Part shown: positions 10,001-20,702 of the stretch, piece by piece | Position numbering within the stretch: the first letter of the stretch is position 1 | Layout: the number at the start of each line of letters is the position of its first letter | From: Pteria penguin | Taxonomy: Eukaryota > Mollusca > Bivalvia > Pterioida > Pteriidae | DNA length: 64,000 bases | Reading direction: 5' to 3' | NCBI GenBank assembly: GCA_035048485.1 | Contig: CM068589.1 | Span: forward strand, 9,094,869 to 9,158,868 | Translations under genes and position numbers: made by a program | The notes under the pieces: model-generated | The model's input: only the letters and a program-made list of their open reading frames with translations | Databases searched by the model: none | Told to the model about the DNA's origin: nothing

Positions 10001-11320
10001 ATGTCTGTATTAACGACAGAGAATTTTCGAGAGGCTATGCCAAGTCAATTAGCACTTTTTGATTTACCACCTACACAAACAGCAGTCGAAAATGTATATT
10101 TCCAGGACGTACGCCCAATATCACAGATTTCCGAAAACTCACCGATAGAATTTCAACTTTCAGCTCAAAATGGTATGGACTACATTGATTTGAGACGAAC
10201 TAGAATATATGTCAAACTAAAAGTTGTGAAAGGTAACGCAGACATTACCGTTAGTGACAATGTTGGACCAGTCAATCTACTGCTACATTCACTATTCAGT
10301 CAAGTGGATGTATCAATTCAGAATAAACCAATTGGCAACTCTGGAGTACATTATCCGTATCTGAGCATGTTAAATACATTACTGCATTACGGACAAGATG
10401 CCAAAGGATCACAACTAACATCTCAGATGTGGGAGGACGATGTTGCAGGAAAGTTTAATGATGTAGACGCTAAATCTGGAACAAACACTGGGTTATTCAA
10501 ACGTGCTGCATTGATAAAAGACAGTAAGACAATTGACCTAGAGGGACCTATTATGCATGAGTTATTTCAAATGGATAGGTACATTCTCAATCAGATAGCT
10601 ATACAAGTAAAATTCTATCGCACTCGTGCAGCTTTTTACATGTTCTCATCTTCTACATCGTCAGATTACAAAGTTCAAATAGAAGAGGCTGTATTACGCG
10701 TATGTAAATGCAAGATCAACCCTGCAGTAATTGTAAGTCATGCCAAAATGCTTGAAACAACCACTGCTAAATATCCATATAAAAAGACTGAGGTGAAAAT
10801 GTACAACATTGCCAAAGGTGTAAGGAATGTTACCCTAGAAAACATGTTTTCTGGTACACGACCTGATCCAATTTATGTCGCATTCGTTGATTCCCAGGCA
10901 GTTGCTGGGGATTATACAAAAAATCCATTTAATTTTCAACATTATAAAATTGTCCATATCGCACTGAACAGTGATGGAACACCTGTGTGTAATAGCCCTC
11001 TTAAACTGAACTTTGACGCAACTACAGACACAACAGTACCTGCTTTTGTTAACCTGTTCGATAATAACGGCAAGTGGTTATTTGACACTGGAAATAATAT
11101 TAGTAGACAGGATTTTAGTAATGGAGGATATGTTGTATTTTGTTTTGATTTGGAACCTTCCTTTGAACAAGGAGAATACCTTACTCTTCTGAAGCAGGGA
11201 AATGTTCGCTTAGATGTACAGTTTGGCTCCGCACTCTCTGAAACAGTGACTGCCATTATCTGGGGACAATACTCTAGCTTATTTCAAATTAACCAAGCAA
11301 GGGATATTATTATGGGATGA
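10001..11320 (+). CDS. Polinton major capsid protein (double jelly-roll)
   Basis: 439 residues, uninterrupted. Position, length and segments such as FYRTRAAFYMFS, EEAVLRVCKCKINPAV and WGQYSSLFQINQARDI match the major capsid proteins of Polintons, which share the double jelly-roll fold of adenovirus hexon-like proteins and form pseudo-hexagonal trimers. It starts at ATG 10001, ten bases after the previous stop, and its stop overlaps the protease ATG (11317), suggesting coordinated expression of the morphogenesis block. An intact capsid gene beside broken replication genes is notable. A structure model with two stacked eight-stranded barrels would confirm it. Confidence 0.88.
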   Translation: MSVLTTENFREAMPSQLALFDLPPTQTAVENVYFQDVRPISQISENSPIEFQLSAQNGMDYIDLRRTRIYVKLKVVKGNADITVSDNVGPVNLLLHSLFSQVDVSIQNKPIGNSGVHYPYLSMLNTLLHYGQDAKGSQLTSQMWEDDVAGKFNDVDAKSGTNTGLFKRAALIKDSKTIDLEGPIMHELFQMDRYILNQIAIQVKFYRTRAAFYMFSSSTSSDYKVQIEEAVLRVCKCKINPAVIVSHAKMLETTTAKYPYKKTEVKMYNIAKGVRNVTLENMFSGTRPDPIYVAFVDSQAVAGDYTKNPFNFQHYKIVHIALNSDGTPVCNSPLKLNFDATTDTTVPAFVNLFDNNGKWLFDTGNNISRQDFSNGGYVVFCFDLEPSFEQGEYLTLLKQGNVRLDVQFGSALSETVTAIIWGQYSSLFQINQARDIIMG

Positions 11321-11793
11321 GTGACAGTATCGCTCTTAACTCAAAGCAGTTACAGTGTATGATAAAATGTGATCCTTTAATGAAGCAACAGATCGTAGGA
11401 GTGTATGCTATGGACCACATTTTTCAATTAAAAGCTAACCAGGGTATTGTTATCAATACACATCCCCATTATTTAGAGGGTGAACATTGGATAGCTGTTT
11501 ACAATGTGAATGATTCTTATGTAGAAATCTTTGATAGTTTTGGTAAATATACTCAAAAAGATATCGTTTCAAATGTAATGAAATTACCTATTAAATTTTC
11601 TCATCAGCCAATTCAATGTCAATATTCCTTATATTGCGGTTACTATTGTATGACGTATTTATTTTATAGAGTGAGAGGTGTGTCTGCACAATATTTTGTA
11701 AATATGTTTTCTGATATATGTCATTTGAATGACTTATATGTTTTTCAGTTCGTAAATACAATGTTTCCTCTATGTTTACTCACAAATCCTTGA
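11317..11793 (+). CDS. Adenain-like maturation cysteine protease
   Basis: 158 residues, intact. The expected adenain/Ulp1-type catalytic order is visible: His57 in GEHWIAVY, Asp73 in IFDSFG, Gln102 and Cys107 in QCQYSLYCGYYC. In adenovirus-like systems this enzyme trims capsid and core proteins during virion maturation. The length is close to Polinton relatives. It overlaps the capsid gene by four bases (ATGA). Gene order matches other Polintons. Confidence 0.88.
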   Translation: MSDSIALNSKQLQCMIKCDPLMKQQIVGVYAMDHIFQLKANQGIVINTHPHYLEGEHWIAVYNVNDSYVEIFDSFGKYTQKDIVSNVMKLPIKFSHQPIQCQYSLYCGYYCMTYLFYRVRGVSAQYFVNMFSDICHLNDLYVFQFVNTMFPLCLLTNP

Positions 11794-11899
11794 TGATTGC
11801 ATTACTTGTTCAACATAATATATTGAATGTGTCATGTAAATTTTCTATCCTTAATAAATTATTCTGCACCAAATCACCACATTTATTCTTGTCGACAAA

Positions 11900-12562
11900 A
11901 TGGCTGAGAGTTTTACAACAGAGAGTTTGATGAAATTCAAAAGGAATTGTAATATACTAATCGCAGGACCGTCTCATGCAGGAAAGTCTACGTTAGTGTA
12001 TAACATGTTGAAGAATCTTGTCTTGTTTGAATCAGATATAAAACATATATTGTATGCATATGGAGTATGGCAACCACTATTCGATGTAATGGAGAGAGAA
12101 ATACCCACCATCACTTTTTTCCAAGGGATACCAGAAAAGAATTTACTGGAACAATATACTTCTCAATATGCTGGCAATCTCATACTAGTGCTGGATGACG
12201 TCATGGGTCAAAGTTCAACACTAGACATGATGAATTTGTTTACTACCTATTCTCATCATATGGGGATCACAGTACTGTTTTTACTTCAAAACATATTCCC
12301 ACCTGGTAAATATATGAGAACCATATCTTTGAATGGACATTACATCATAATTTTCAAAAACAATAGAGATGTTCAGCAAATAAAAACATTGGGTAGGCAA
12401 ATATATCCTGGCCAATCAAATTTTTTTCATGGATGCTTATAAAATGGCCACAAAGGAAGCACACTCATACTTATGTATAGATTTGTATCCCACAACGGAT
12501 GAACGATTTAAACTTTCTAGCAATATATTACCGAATGAGGATACAGTTTTATACCTGAAGTA
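11900..12562 (+). pseudogene. Packaging ATPase (FtsK/HerA type), frameshifted
   Basis: DNA-packaging ATPase of the Polinton morphogenesis module. The open frame from ATG 11900 has a Walker A motif, GPSHAGKST, at residues 23-31 and a Walker B motif, LILVLDD, with acidic residues at 99-100. Near 12422 a T-run shifts the frame. The homologous C-terminal end is read in another frame up to the TAA at 12560-12562. It would pump element DNA into preformed capsids. As written, the protein ends prematurely after 180 residues, leaving both nucleotide-binding motifs. Confidence 0.85.
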
Positions 12563-12574
12563 ATAAGTAAATTA

Positions 12575-13217
12575 GTGCAAGGAAATTTGGATTTGTTCAA
12601 TGTTTTAACAAAAACACATGCAGCGCAAAGAACTCAAATAATAAAAACATTGAGTAAGCAACAAGTACTAGCCATTGTGGAAGTTATTTACAACGTGTTA
12701 CACGGAGTGTGCAAAGTATCGAGAGAAGACATTGAAAAACTGTCAAAATATAAAAAACAATTAAGGTTATTAGTTGAGAAAAAAAATTCACATGGTCAAA
12801 AGAAAAAATCTTCTCATAAAATTGTCTAAAACGATTCCTTCTGTGTTACGACCAGCCCTTTCTTATATACGGAACAATGGCAAAAGAGGTGGTACTCGTC
12901 CCAAGAGAAAAGTACCAAAAGTTACTAGAAATGTACCAGAAACAGGAAGTGAAAAGGGGGAGGTGAATCAGAATATTTCAACAAACAGTAAAACGAATTT
13001 TGACAAGGTAAGAAACGAGGAGGTTGGACACTCAGGGGGCGGAGCTAATAACGATGATGCTGAACAACAAGTTCAAGTAACTGAGCCAGCGTTTAAAGTT
13101 GACACTATGCCTACAAAATCGGGAGTTTTAAAATCTACAAAAGACATTATTCGTCGCCAAGTTAGGGTAAATAATAAACTGAAACAGAAGAGATTAAAGA
13201 AGTGGTTAACATTTTAG
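12575..13217 (+). pseudogene. Helical, basic Polinton protein, frameshifted
   Basis: The first frame (to 12829) is helical: RTQIIKTLSKQQVLAIVEVI, then KLSKYKKQLRLLVEKK. An A-run near 12780-12788 shifts the frame into a second one (ending 13217), which begins with a basic stretch and RGGTRPKRKVPK and has a low-complexity acidic middle. Other Polintons have a similar small helical protein at this place; I infer orthology from position and pattern. The exact start is uncertain because no ATG opens the first frame: GTG at 12575 is only the first start-like codon, and the frame is open further upstream. Function unknown. Confidence 0.5.
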
Positions 13218-16163
13218 AGGGTAAAATGGATGATGAGAAGAAATTCAAGTGCAGGAAATGCAACACAAGTTTTAAAAGACGTTCGGAATTGAATAGACAC
13301 ATTCGTTCTAAAGTGCAAAACTTTCAATGTTCATATTGTCAAAAGAGCTTCAACAGGAAAGATAACTTAAATACTCACACAAGAAGATTCCATCGACAAG
13401 CTGCAGCTGCATCAGCCAATAATCAAAGTGGAGGAAATGCTGCTAGTGATATGAACCTTTACTCAAGAAATAATGACAGAGAGATTGAAACTTCTTTGGA
13501 TGGTTCTGCTGTTATTATAAAAATACATCCTTTTGCTACAGAACGTTTTGATTTGTTATTATTTTTCACAAATATATCGGAGCAAATTATTAACCTTCTT
13601 ACTTCATCAACACAAGAAAGGAGAGGTATTAGATGGTATCTGAATGCCCGAGTTGAATTTCAACGTGAAAAAGATGGTAATATTGAATCTGCTATGCCAC
13701 ATTTTAGAAGTGTAACCTACACACATTTGCATTCAGAAGAGTTCAAAAGGCATAATTTACATGAAGCCTTTCAGAAAATGTTTACATCCAAAGAGTAATT
13801 TATCATGAAGGGCTCAGATTGGATTTTTCAAAAAGTTCTTAATCTAGAAGTGCATTATGTATTGTATTCTCCACTTAATGCAGGCACATACATTAAAGAA
13901 CCTCAGGCATTGAGAAACCAGTCACTAGTAAATGTCAAAAATAATGATGAAAAATGTTTTTTGTACTCTGTGCTCGCAAAACTTTATCCAGCCAGATTGA
14001 ATCCGTGTAGAGTTACTCATTACTTAAACTATATGAATCGATTGGATATGACAGGTATCAAAAGTCCAGTACAAATTTCACAAATATCAAAATTTGAGAG
14101 GCAGAACGATATCTCTGTGAATGTGTTTGGGTATGAAGAAAGTGAAATATTTCCTATTAGAATCACCAAAACTCAGAAGACTTCACATGTGGATTTATTG
14201 TATTTAAGGCAACAATCAAAATCACATTATTGCTTGATAAAACATTTAGATAGGTTTTTATCCAGAGTATGCAGTAAAGGAAACCGTCGTCATTTCTACT
14301 GCCCATATTGTCTGCATGGCTTTGTAAAACGTCATACTCTTGAAAAGCATAGAAACTTTTGTATGGCAGTGGGTGAACAAAAAATAGAAATGCCGACATC
14401 TGGAGAGAATGATGTGATCGAATTTAAAGATGTTGCCAAGCAATTAAGAACACCCTTTGTTATTTATAGTGACGTGGAAACGTATGTAGAACCAATAAAA
14501 AATTTTACAGATCCTGATCCAAATGTTAGTCATACGACAAAATTATCTAAATTTGAGCCCTGCGGTTTTTGCTATCAAGTAGTATCAACCGATGACTGCT
14601 TCACCAAACCCCCTGTGTTGTATCGTGGGGAGCGTGTAATCGAAACACTCTTAGACCATTTGTTAGAAGAAGAGAACATCTTAATGAAAAAAAATTAAAT
14701 CTATCGAACCGATGGAAGTTGATCCACAGATTGAGTTGCAGTATGAAAAAGCCACACATTGCCATATATGTGGGAAAAACTTTGAGGTACAAGATGTTTA
14801 AAGTGCGAAATCATGACCATTTAAATGGTCGATTCTTAGGCATAGCACACAAAAATTGCAATCTTCAGTACAAGCAAGTAAATTTCATACCTGTGATTTT
14901 TCATAACCTACGCGGCTTCGATGGTCACCTTATCATGCAAAAGTTGGGAAAATACAAGGCTCAAAATTAAATGTACTTGCAAATACACAAGAACGGTACA
15001 TATCATTCAGTGTATCACATCTTCGATTCGTCGACTCTTTTCAGTTCTTAAGTACATCGCTGGACTCTCTCGTCTGTAACTTGAAAAATGATAACAATCT
15101 GCACTTTAGACAATTTAGGAAAGAATTCCAGTCTGAAAAGCAGAGAGCATTGTTATTGCGAAAAGGAGTATACCCTTATTCATACGTTACAGATGAAAGC
15201 AAATTTCAAGATAAGAATCTTCCACCCAAGTGTGAATTCTATAATAGCATACAGAAGTGTCATGTATCAGACGATGACTATCTACATGCACAGAGGGTGT
15301 GGACAGAAATGAATATGAGGACACTTGGCGACTACCATGATCTGTATTTAAAATGTGACGTTCTTCTATTGGCAGATGTCTTTGAGAGGTTTCGATCTGT
15401 TACCCTAGAAAATTTTCATTTAGATCCGGCACAATATTATACTTTAGCCGGTCTATGTTGGTCAGCATGTCTTAAAATGACTGATGTACATTTAGAACTT
15501 ATCACAGACGTAGATCAATTTCAAATGATAGAGAAAGGTACGCGAGGTGGGGTGGCCATGATCACTACACGCTATGCAAAGGCAAACAATAAATATATTC
15601 CAGAAACTTACGATGAATCCAAAACAGCGAGTACTTAGGCTACTTTGATATGAATAATTTATATGGAGGAGCAATGGTTGAACCTTTACCAGTGAGGGAT
15701 TTTCGATGGCTATCTACTGCAGAAATTAATTCTATAGATATTTTGTCTATAGAGGAAAATGCTCAAACAGGATACATATTAGAAGTTTCATTGGAGTATC
15801 CGCATCGATTACACGAACTTCATTCGATTATCCCATGGCACCTGCTTCTCTTCAAATAAGAGAAAGTGATCTCTCGCCGTATAGTAAACGCATATATCAA
15901 GGTTTTAGTTCAGGCCAGGATAAAGTCATATCAAAAAAACTTGTACCAACATTGCGGAATAAAGATGAATATGTTGTTCATTACAGAAACTTACAGTTTT
16001 ATTTAAAACATGGACTTGTGTTAAAGAAAATCCATCGTGTACTAGCCTTTACACAAGAAGCATGGTTGAAGCCTTACATTGAGTACAACACAAATAAGAG
16101 AAAGATGGCAACAAATAAGTTTGATATCAGCTTACACAAAGCCTACAATAATATTGTATTCGG

Positions 16164-16259
16164 GTAGGTAGATTTCTCTATCTCATTTCATTTCAATTTC
16201 AATTTCAATTTGCTATCAATCTTTAAACGAAATACTAATTATAATCACGTTTCTTACAG
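16164..16259 (+). other. Intron 1 in Polinton DNA polymerase B
   Basis: 96 bases from GTAGGT to TTCTTACAG, splitting a glycine codon in motif B. The flanking codons join in frame. The intron has repeated TTTCAATTTCAATT. Confidence 0.8.
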
Positions 16260-16693
16260 GAAAACGACGGAGAACATACGATTACATATGAATTTTAATT
16301 TAGTGAACACGAAGAAAGGTCTTCAACGTTTGACTAGTAAACCCAGCTTCGAAAGAATGACCATATTTAACGAACATCTGGTGGGTGTAAAAAACCGTAG
16401 GGTCAAACTGCTACTCAACAAGCCCATTTACACGGGAATGTGTGTATTGGACCTATCCAAGTTATTCATGTATCGCTTTCATTACGACTTCATCAAGGAA
16501 ACGTATGGAAACAGAGCATGCTTACTTATGACAGACACAGACTCCCTCTTTTACAGTATAAAGACAGAGGGCATGTACCGAGATATGCTTCAACACATAG
16601 ATGCTTTCGATACGTCTGATTATCCCAAGGACCATTTCCTACATTCTGATAGGAACAAAAAAGTGGTGGGGAAAATGAAGGACGAGAAAGGTG

Positions 16694-16786
16694 GTAAGTA
16701 TATCTAATTTCCAATGATTTTCTATACTGCATTTTAAATATTATACATATAGTTGTGTATACCTCTTTTTCTTTTTTCTATCACAG
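16694..16786 (+). other. Intron 2 in Polinton DNA polymerase B
   Basis: 93 bases from GTAAGT to TTTTTTCTATCACAG. It has a strong polypyrimidine tract. The exons on both sides join in frame (EKGG, then DPIASF). Confidence 0.8.
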
Positions 16787-17109
16787 GAGATCCAATAGCA
16801 AGTTTTGTCGGGCTGCGAGCGAAAATGTACTCCTTTGTGACCAAGAAAAAACTCTGTGTGAAAAAAGCCAAAGGTGTCTCCAGAGCCGTTGTAAATCAAG
16901 ATATCAGTCACCAAGATTATATCGATTGTTTGCTCAATAAACAAATCAGTCGTAACAGTATGCAAAGTATCAGGAGTGATAAACATGTGTTGTACTTGAA
17001 TTCCATTAACAAAATATCATTGTCTCCTTACGATGACAAACGGTGGATTTGTGAGGATGGTATCCACACCTACGCTTATGGGGATTACAGAATAAACCAG
17101 CAGACATGA

Positions 17110-17481
17110 AAGTTTTGTCTAAAATCTATTTAATTCTCATGACAATTTGTGTATAAATGTATATTTATTAAATAAAGATGCACGAAGAAGGAGAAACCTT
17201 TTGGAAGTCTTCCTTTAAACCCCCCCCCCCCCCAATCCAAAAAAGGTGTAAGTTTATTTTCCAAAGGAGAGATTGTCGAAAACCACAAAGCCCAACAAAC
17301 AAATACAAAACATTTCTATATTGGGCTGATCAAAATATTTCAAATTTTATAGGAATTTAGAATTATCTACTCCATAGATGTCTGTGTAACTACAGCACTG
17401 GCTGCATAAAGGGGAAGGTCGGAGGGTTCAAAGCCGATTGGTTTGTTTACATTTTCAATTTGACAATGCTAATGCTTGTCG
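17110..17481. other. Spacer after the polymerase gene
   Basis: No gene seen. An AATAAA at 17171-17176 may serve as polyadenylation signal for the polymerase. A C-run lies at about 17220-17233. Confidence 0.5.
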
Positions 17482-17819
17482 TGGTGGTTTTACAATCGAT
17501 ACAGTTTAAATATATTATTACCTAATCATATCAACACTGCACCCCATTCATAAACCCGTCTAAATTCATTTATTGACATTCTTTATATTGAAGTAATTAT
17601 AAATTTACCGCGGGTGAGAGCTAACGACCTCCGACATGCACTGGATGTCTGGTATTTATCTGCATGTCGAACATCATTAGCTTCCACCCACGGTAAATTT
17701 ATAATTACTTCAATATAAAGAATGTCAATAAATGAATTTATACGGGTTTATGAGTGGGGTGCAGTGTTGATATGATCAGGTAATAATGTATTTAAACTGT
17801 ATCGATTGTAAAACCACCA
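17482..17819. repeat. Palindromic MITE-like element inside the Polinton
   Basis: The two halves (17482-17640 and 17665-17819) are near-perfect inverted copies starting TGGTGGTTTTACAATCGAT, with a short central spacer. This is a foldback or MITE-like insertion. No clear target duplication is visible. Confidence 0.75.
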
Positions 17820-17825
17820 TTACTA

Positions 17826-18142
17826 GAGTCTCAATACCAAAACAGAAAGAAATCTGACATAGCGATTCCAATATAGCAGTTCTTAAAACAATTCTCGTTT
17901 GAGATGATGATGATAAAAACACAAAATATAAAAATGAATGAGATTATCTATCTGTATAATCAAACAACAGGAAATAATTACTTTGATGAAATCAAGTCTT
18001 CTAGTAAACACAAATAAGACAAGATGTGTTTGTGAAACATAATTGCTACTTTAATTTACTACACAGAAATTGAAGCATTAAGCATGCCACTATTAAATTT
18101 CAGAAAGAATAGGGTATACATGAAAATACATTATAAATAATG
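17826..18142 (+). repeat. Left arm of inverted duplication in Polinton right half
   Basis: 17905-18142 is almost identical to the reverse complement of about 18557-18797. The outer part, 17826-17900, matches the reverse complement of 19484-19560. The arms enclose the small minus-strand gene at 18296-18535. Confidence 0.8.
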
Positions 18143-18295
18143 ATGGATGTTTTAACCAAATGTGGTTCAATAAAAAAAAGTTCTGAATCACGTTATAAAA
18201 CCTTTTCTATTTCTAAATTGCAATGAACAACATTAGATATGAATGTGGCAAAACAAAAGCAAACTGGCAGAATAGGAAATAATTAAAGTGAAGAC

Positions 18296-18535
18296 TTAAT
18301 CATCAAACCCATATCTAGCAGGTCTACGTCTTAATCTATTGGACCTTCTAACACTATTACCTGCAGCTATTAAAGGTGTAACGTTGACAGGTGCATTGAT
18401 ATTATTGACTCTTTTAAAGTACATATCCGCTTTTCTTATCAAATTACAAAGCTGTTGTAAAGTTAGTCTTACATTTTCAATCATATTTCCCACGGTTGAT
18501 ATTATAGCTATTATCAGTGTGATGATGCATGTCAA
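18296..18535 (-). CDS. Small membrane-spanning, arginine-rich Polinton protein
   Basis: 79 residues on the minus strand, the only good gene candidate in the right third of the Polinton. The N-terminus is a hydrophobic span (CIITLIIAIISTVGNMI), the middle a helix (LTLQQLCNLIRKADMYF) and the C-terminus arginine-rich (SVRRSNRLRRRPARYG). The mix of membrane segment and basic tail recalls small virion or membrane-active proteins of DNA viruses, but I do not recognise the family. It sits in the loop between two near-identical inverted arms. Confidence 0.5.
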   Translation of the reverse strand: MTCIITLIIAIISTVGNMIENVRLTLQQLCNLIRKADMYFKRVNNINAPVNVTPLIAAGNSVRRSNRLRRRPARYGFDD

Positions 18536-18556
18536 AAAGAAAATAATATCAAAAAG

Positions 18557-18797
18557 TAATTATTTATAATATATTTTCATGTATACCCCATTCTTTCTGA
18601 AATTTGATAGTGGCATGCTTAATGCTTCAATTTCTGTGTAGTAAATTAAAGTAGCAATTATGTTTCACAAACACATCTTGTCTTATTTGTGTTTACTAGA
18701 AGACTTGATTTCATCAAAGTAATTATTTCCTGTTGTTTGATTATACAGATAGATAATCTCATTCATTTTTATATTTTGTGTTTTTATCATCATCATT
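18557..18797 (-). repeat. Right arm of inverted duplication in Polinton
   Basis: Reverse complement of 17905-18142 with only a few differences. The remainder of the arm is displaced by about 690 bases, to 19484-19560. Confidence 0.8.
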
Positions 18798-19833
18798 CCA
18801 TTAGATAAATGCATTGAAAATGTATTGCTTTATGTTACTGTAGTTTTTCTTAAATGAACAACAATTTCTTGTTATTATATGTCAATTATTGATGATTTTT
18901 TAGTATTGCATTTTTGTACGGTGTATCTACCTCATATGTGAAATGCTTCTAATGCTATAAATGATATTCCCTACTATCCAAATAGACTAGAATTTGCAAT
19001 CTTTCTTTGTTCACTAAATTAAACACCTGTATAATACATGTTCTGAGCTTTATTTCATTTTGATAAGATTTAAACCTTCACTACATGCAAATACCAGGAC
19101 AACTCTTCTTTGTTATATCATTTTTGGGTTAATCAAGCATTATGCTTGTACTTTTTTAGAATGAACACTGACAATGTTTAATTCTTTATGAAAAGTAGTA
19201 GTTCTATCGTTAAAGAAATGCATTTGATATTCATAAGTTTGAAAAAAGAAAAGCTTAAACAAGCAAGACAAGGTCTTTACATGTATTTGTGATATTGAAT
19301 GTGTCAAATGTTTGTGTTTTGTTGTGCTGATTGATATTTGAAATTTTATGGAGATTTCTGTTTGACTTTGTATTTTTCTAAAATAATTTTTACAATCATT
19401 TTGTGGCAAATGCTTGTATATTAAAAATTATTTGATTTAAACTTGATTCTAATTTGACTACCTTTGTTGTATTAAAGAGATAAAAAACGAGAATTGTTTT
19501 AAGAACTGCTATATTGGAATCCCTTTGTCAAATTTCTACCTGTTTTGGTATTGAGACTCTAGTAATAGAGTTGTATTCATCATCTTACCACATTTCTCAG
19601 GAAGGACTTTTATATATTTCTAAATGTAAAGTGCAAGAACTGTTTTCAATAGCCTTTGCATAAGTGAAAAATTATTGCATGGTAAGAATGATTGTGGTAT
19701 TGGAAATGGATGAATTTTCATAGTAATGTCTGTATGCTCTTGTACTGAACAAATTAAGTAGTTTAAAGCTACTTTTCCTTATGCACTCTCTATTCTTGTC
19801 AGAAGCAAAATTCTACATTAATTTTACTGGTCA
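18798..19833. other. AT-rich Polinton spacer
   Basis: No supported gene. It contains the displaced outer part of the inverted arm (19484-19560). Otherwise nothing recognisable. Confidence 0.5.
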
Positions 19834-20702
19834 ATAACAAAGAGTCTATTGAATTAAGATATTTCCATGTATATTGAAAGAAACATAATACACCTTTGAG
19901 TTAATTGAACCTTCATTCATCTTTGCATTAATCTATGGATGCCTTATTTGTCATAACCATATAAGGAAAAAGGGGTTGAGCATGTGTTTTGAGCCTTCCA
20001 GTACTAAGCTATAGCTAAATACCATCTCATTAGCATATTCCTAAAGATATACATAGAGACATGGGAGGTCTTTACTGGTCTTGTGTTTTGAGCCTTGTAA
20101 TACTAAGCTATGGGTGCCTGCTATCTCATTAACATATTTGGTAAGAAATGTATAGATATAAGAGGGTGGAGTTGTTTTGAGCCTTCCAATGCTAAGCTAT
20201 GGGTGCCTGCTATCTCATTAGCATATTTGGCAAGAAATGTATAGATATAAGGGGGTGGGGTTGTTTTGAGCCTTCCAATGCTGAGCTATGGGTGCCTGCT
20301 ATCTCATTAGCATATTTGGTAAGAAATGTATAGATATAAGGGGGTGGGGTTGTTTTGAGCCCAATGCTAAGCTATGGGTGCCTGCTACCTCATTAGCATA
20401 TTTGGCAAGAAATGTATAGATATAAGGGGGCGGAGCTGTTTTGAGCCTTCCAATACTAAGCTATGGGTGCCTGCTACCTCATTAGCATATTTGGCAAGAA
20501 ATGTATAGATATAAGGGGGGCGGGGCTGTTTTGAGCCTTCCAATGCTAAGCTATGGGTGCCTGCTACCTCATTAGCATATTTGGTAAGAAATGTATAGAG
20601 CCATAGGGGTGGAGCTTAACCTATACCTTTGAGCCTTCTATATACTAGCTATATGGAGAAACAATGGGTGTATTGTTTCCAAACCAGCATATTATTACTA
20701 CT
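19834..20702 (-). repeat. Right terminal inverted repeat of Polinton
   Basis: About 869 bases, inverted relative to 6846-7512. It is longer because the 88-90-base subunit is present six times (AGAAATGTATAG near 20142, 20232, 20321, 20408, 20498 and 20587) against three on the left. Confidence 0.85.

Larger units (their letters stand above)
13226..17109 (+). pseudogene. Polinton DNA polymerase B with two introns, multiply broken
   Basis: Protein-primed-type family B polymerase that would replicate the element. It starts at ATG 13226 with two C2H2 zinc fingers (CRKC..., CSYCQKSFNRKDN), followed by the conserved N-terminal region. Exonuclease motifs are visible: SDVET (Exo I), RGFDGH (Exo II) and YLKCD (Exo III). 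Polymerase motifs are A (FDMNNLYGG), B (KAYNNIVFGKT) and C (MTDTDSLF). Breaks: an in-frame TAA at 13796-13798 and frame changes near 14690, 14800, 14960, 15625 and 15825. Two GT-AG introns, 16164-16259 and 16694-16786, restore the frame across motif B and after EKGG. The last exon ends at TGA 17107-17109. Confidence 0.9.
6846..20702 (+). mobile_element. Polinton/Maverick element, 13.86 kb
   Basis: Bounded by inverted repeats starting AGTAGTAATAATATGCTGG on both sides (6846 rightward, 20702 leftward), as expected for Polintons, which start with AG. The gene set is diagnostic: retroviral-type integrase, DNA polymerase B, adenain-like protease, packaging ATPase, and major and minor capsid proteins. 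It split an exon: host codons ending at 6845 continue at 20703. The expected 6-bp target duplication is imperfect (ATCATG on the left; TACATG or ACATGG on the right, depending on where the end is placed). Several genes carry frameshifts. Confidence 0.95.
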
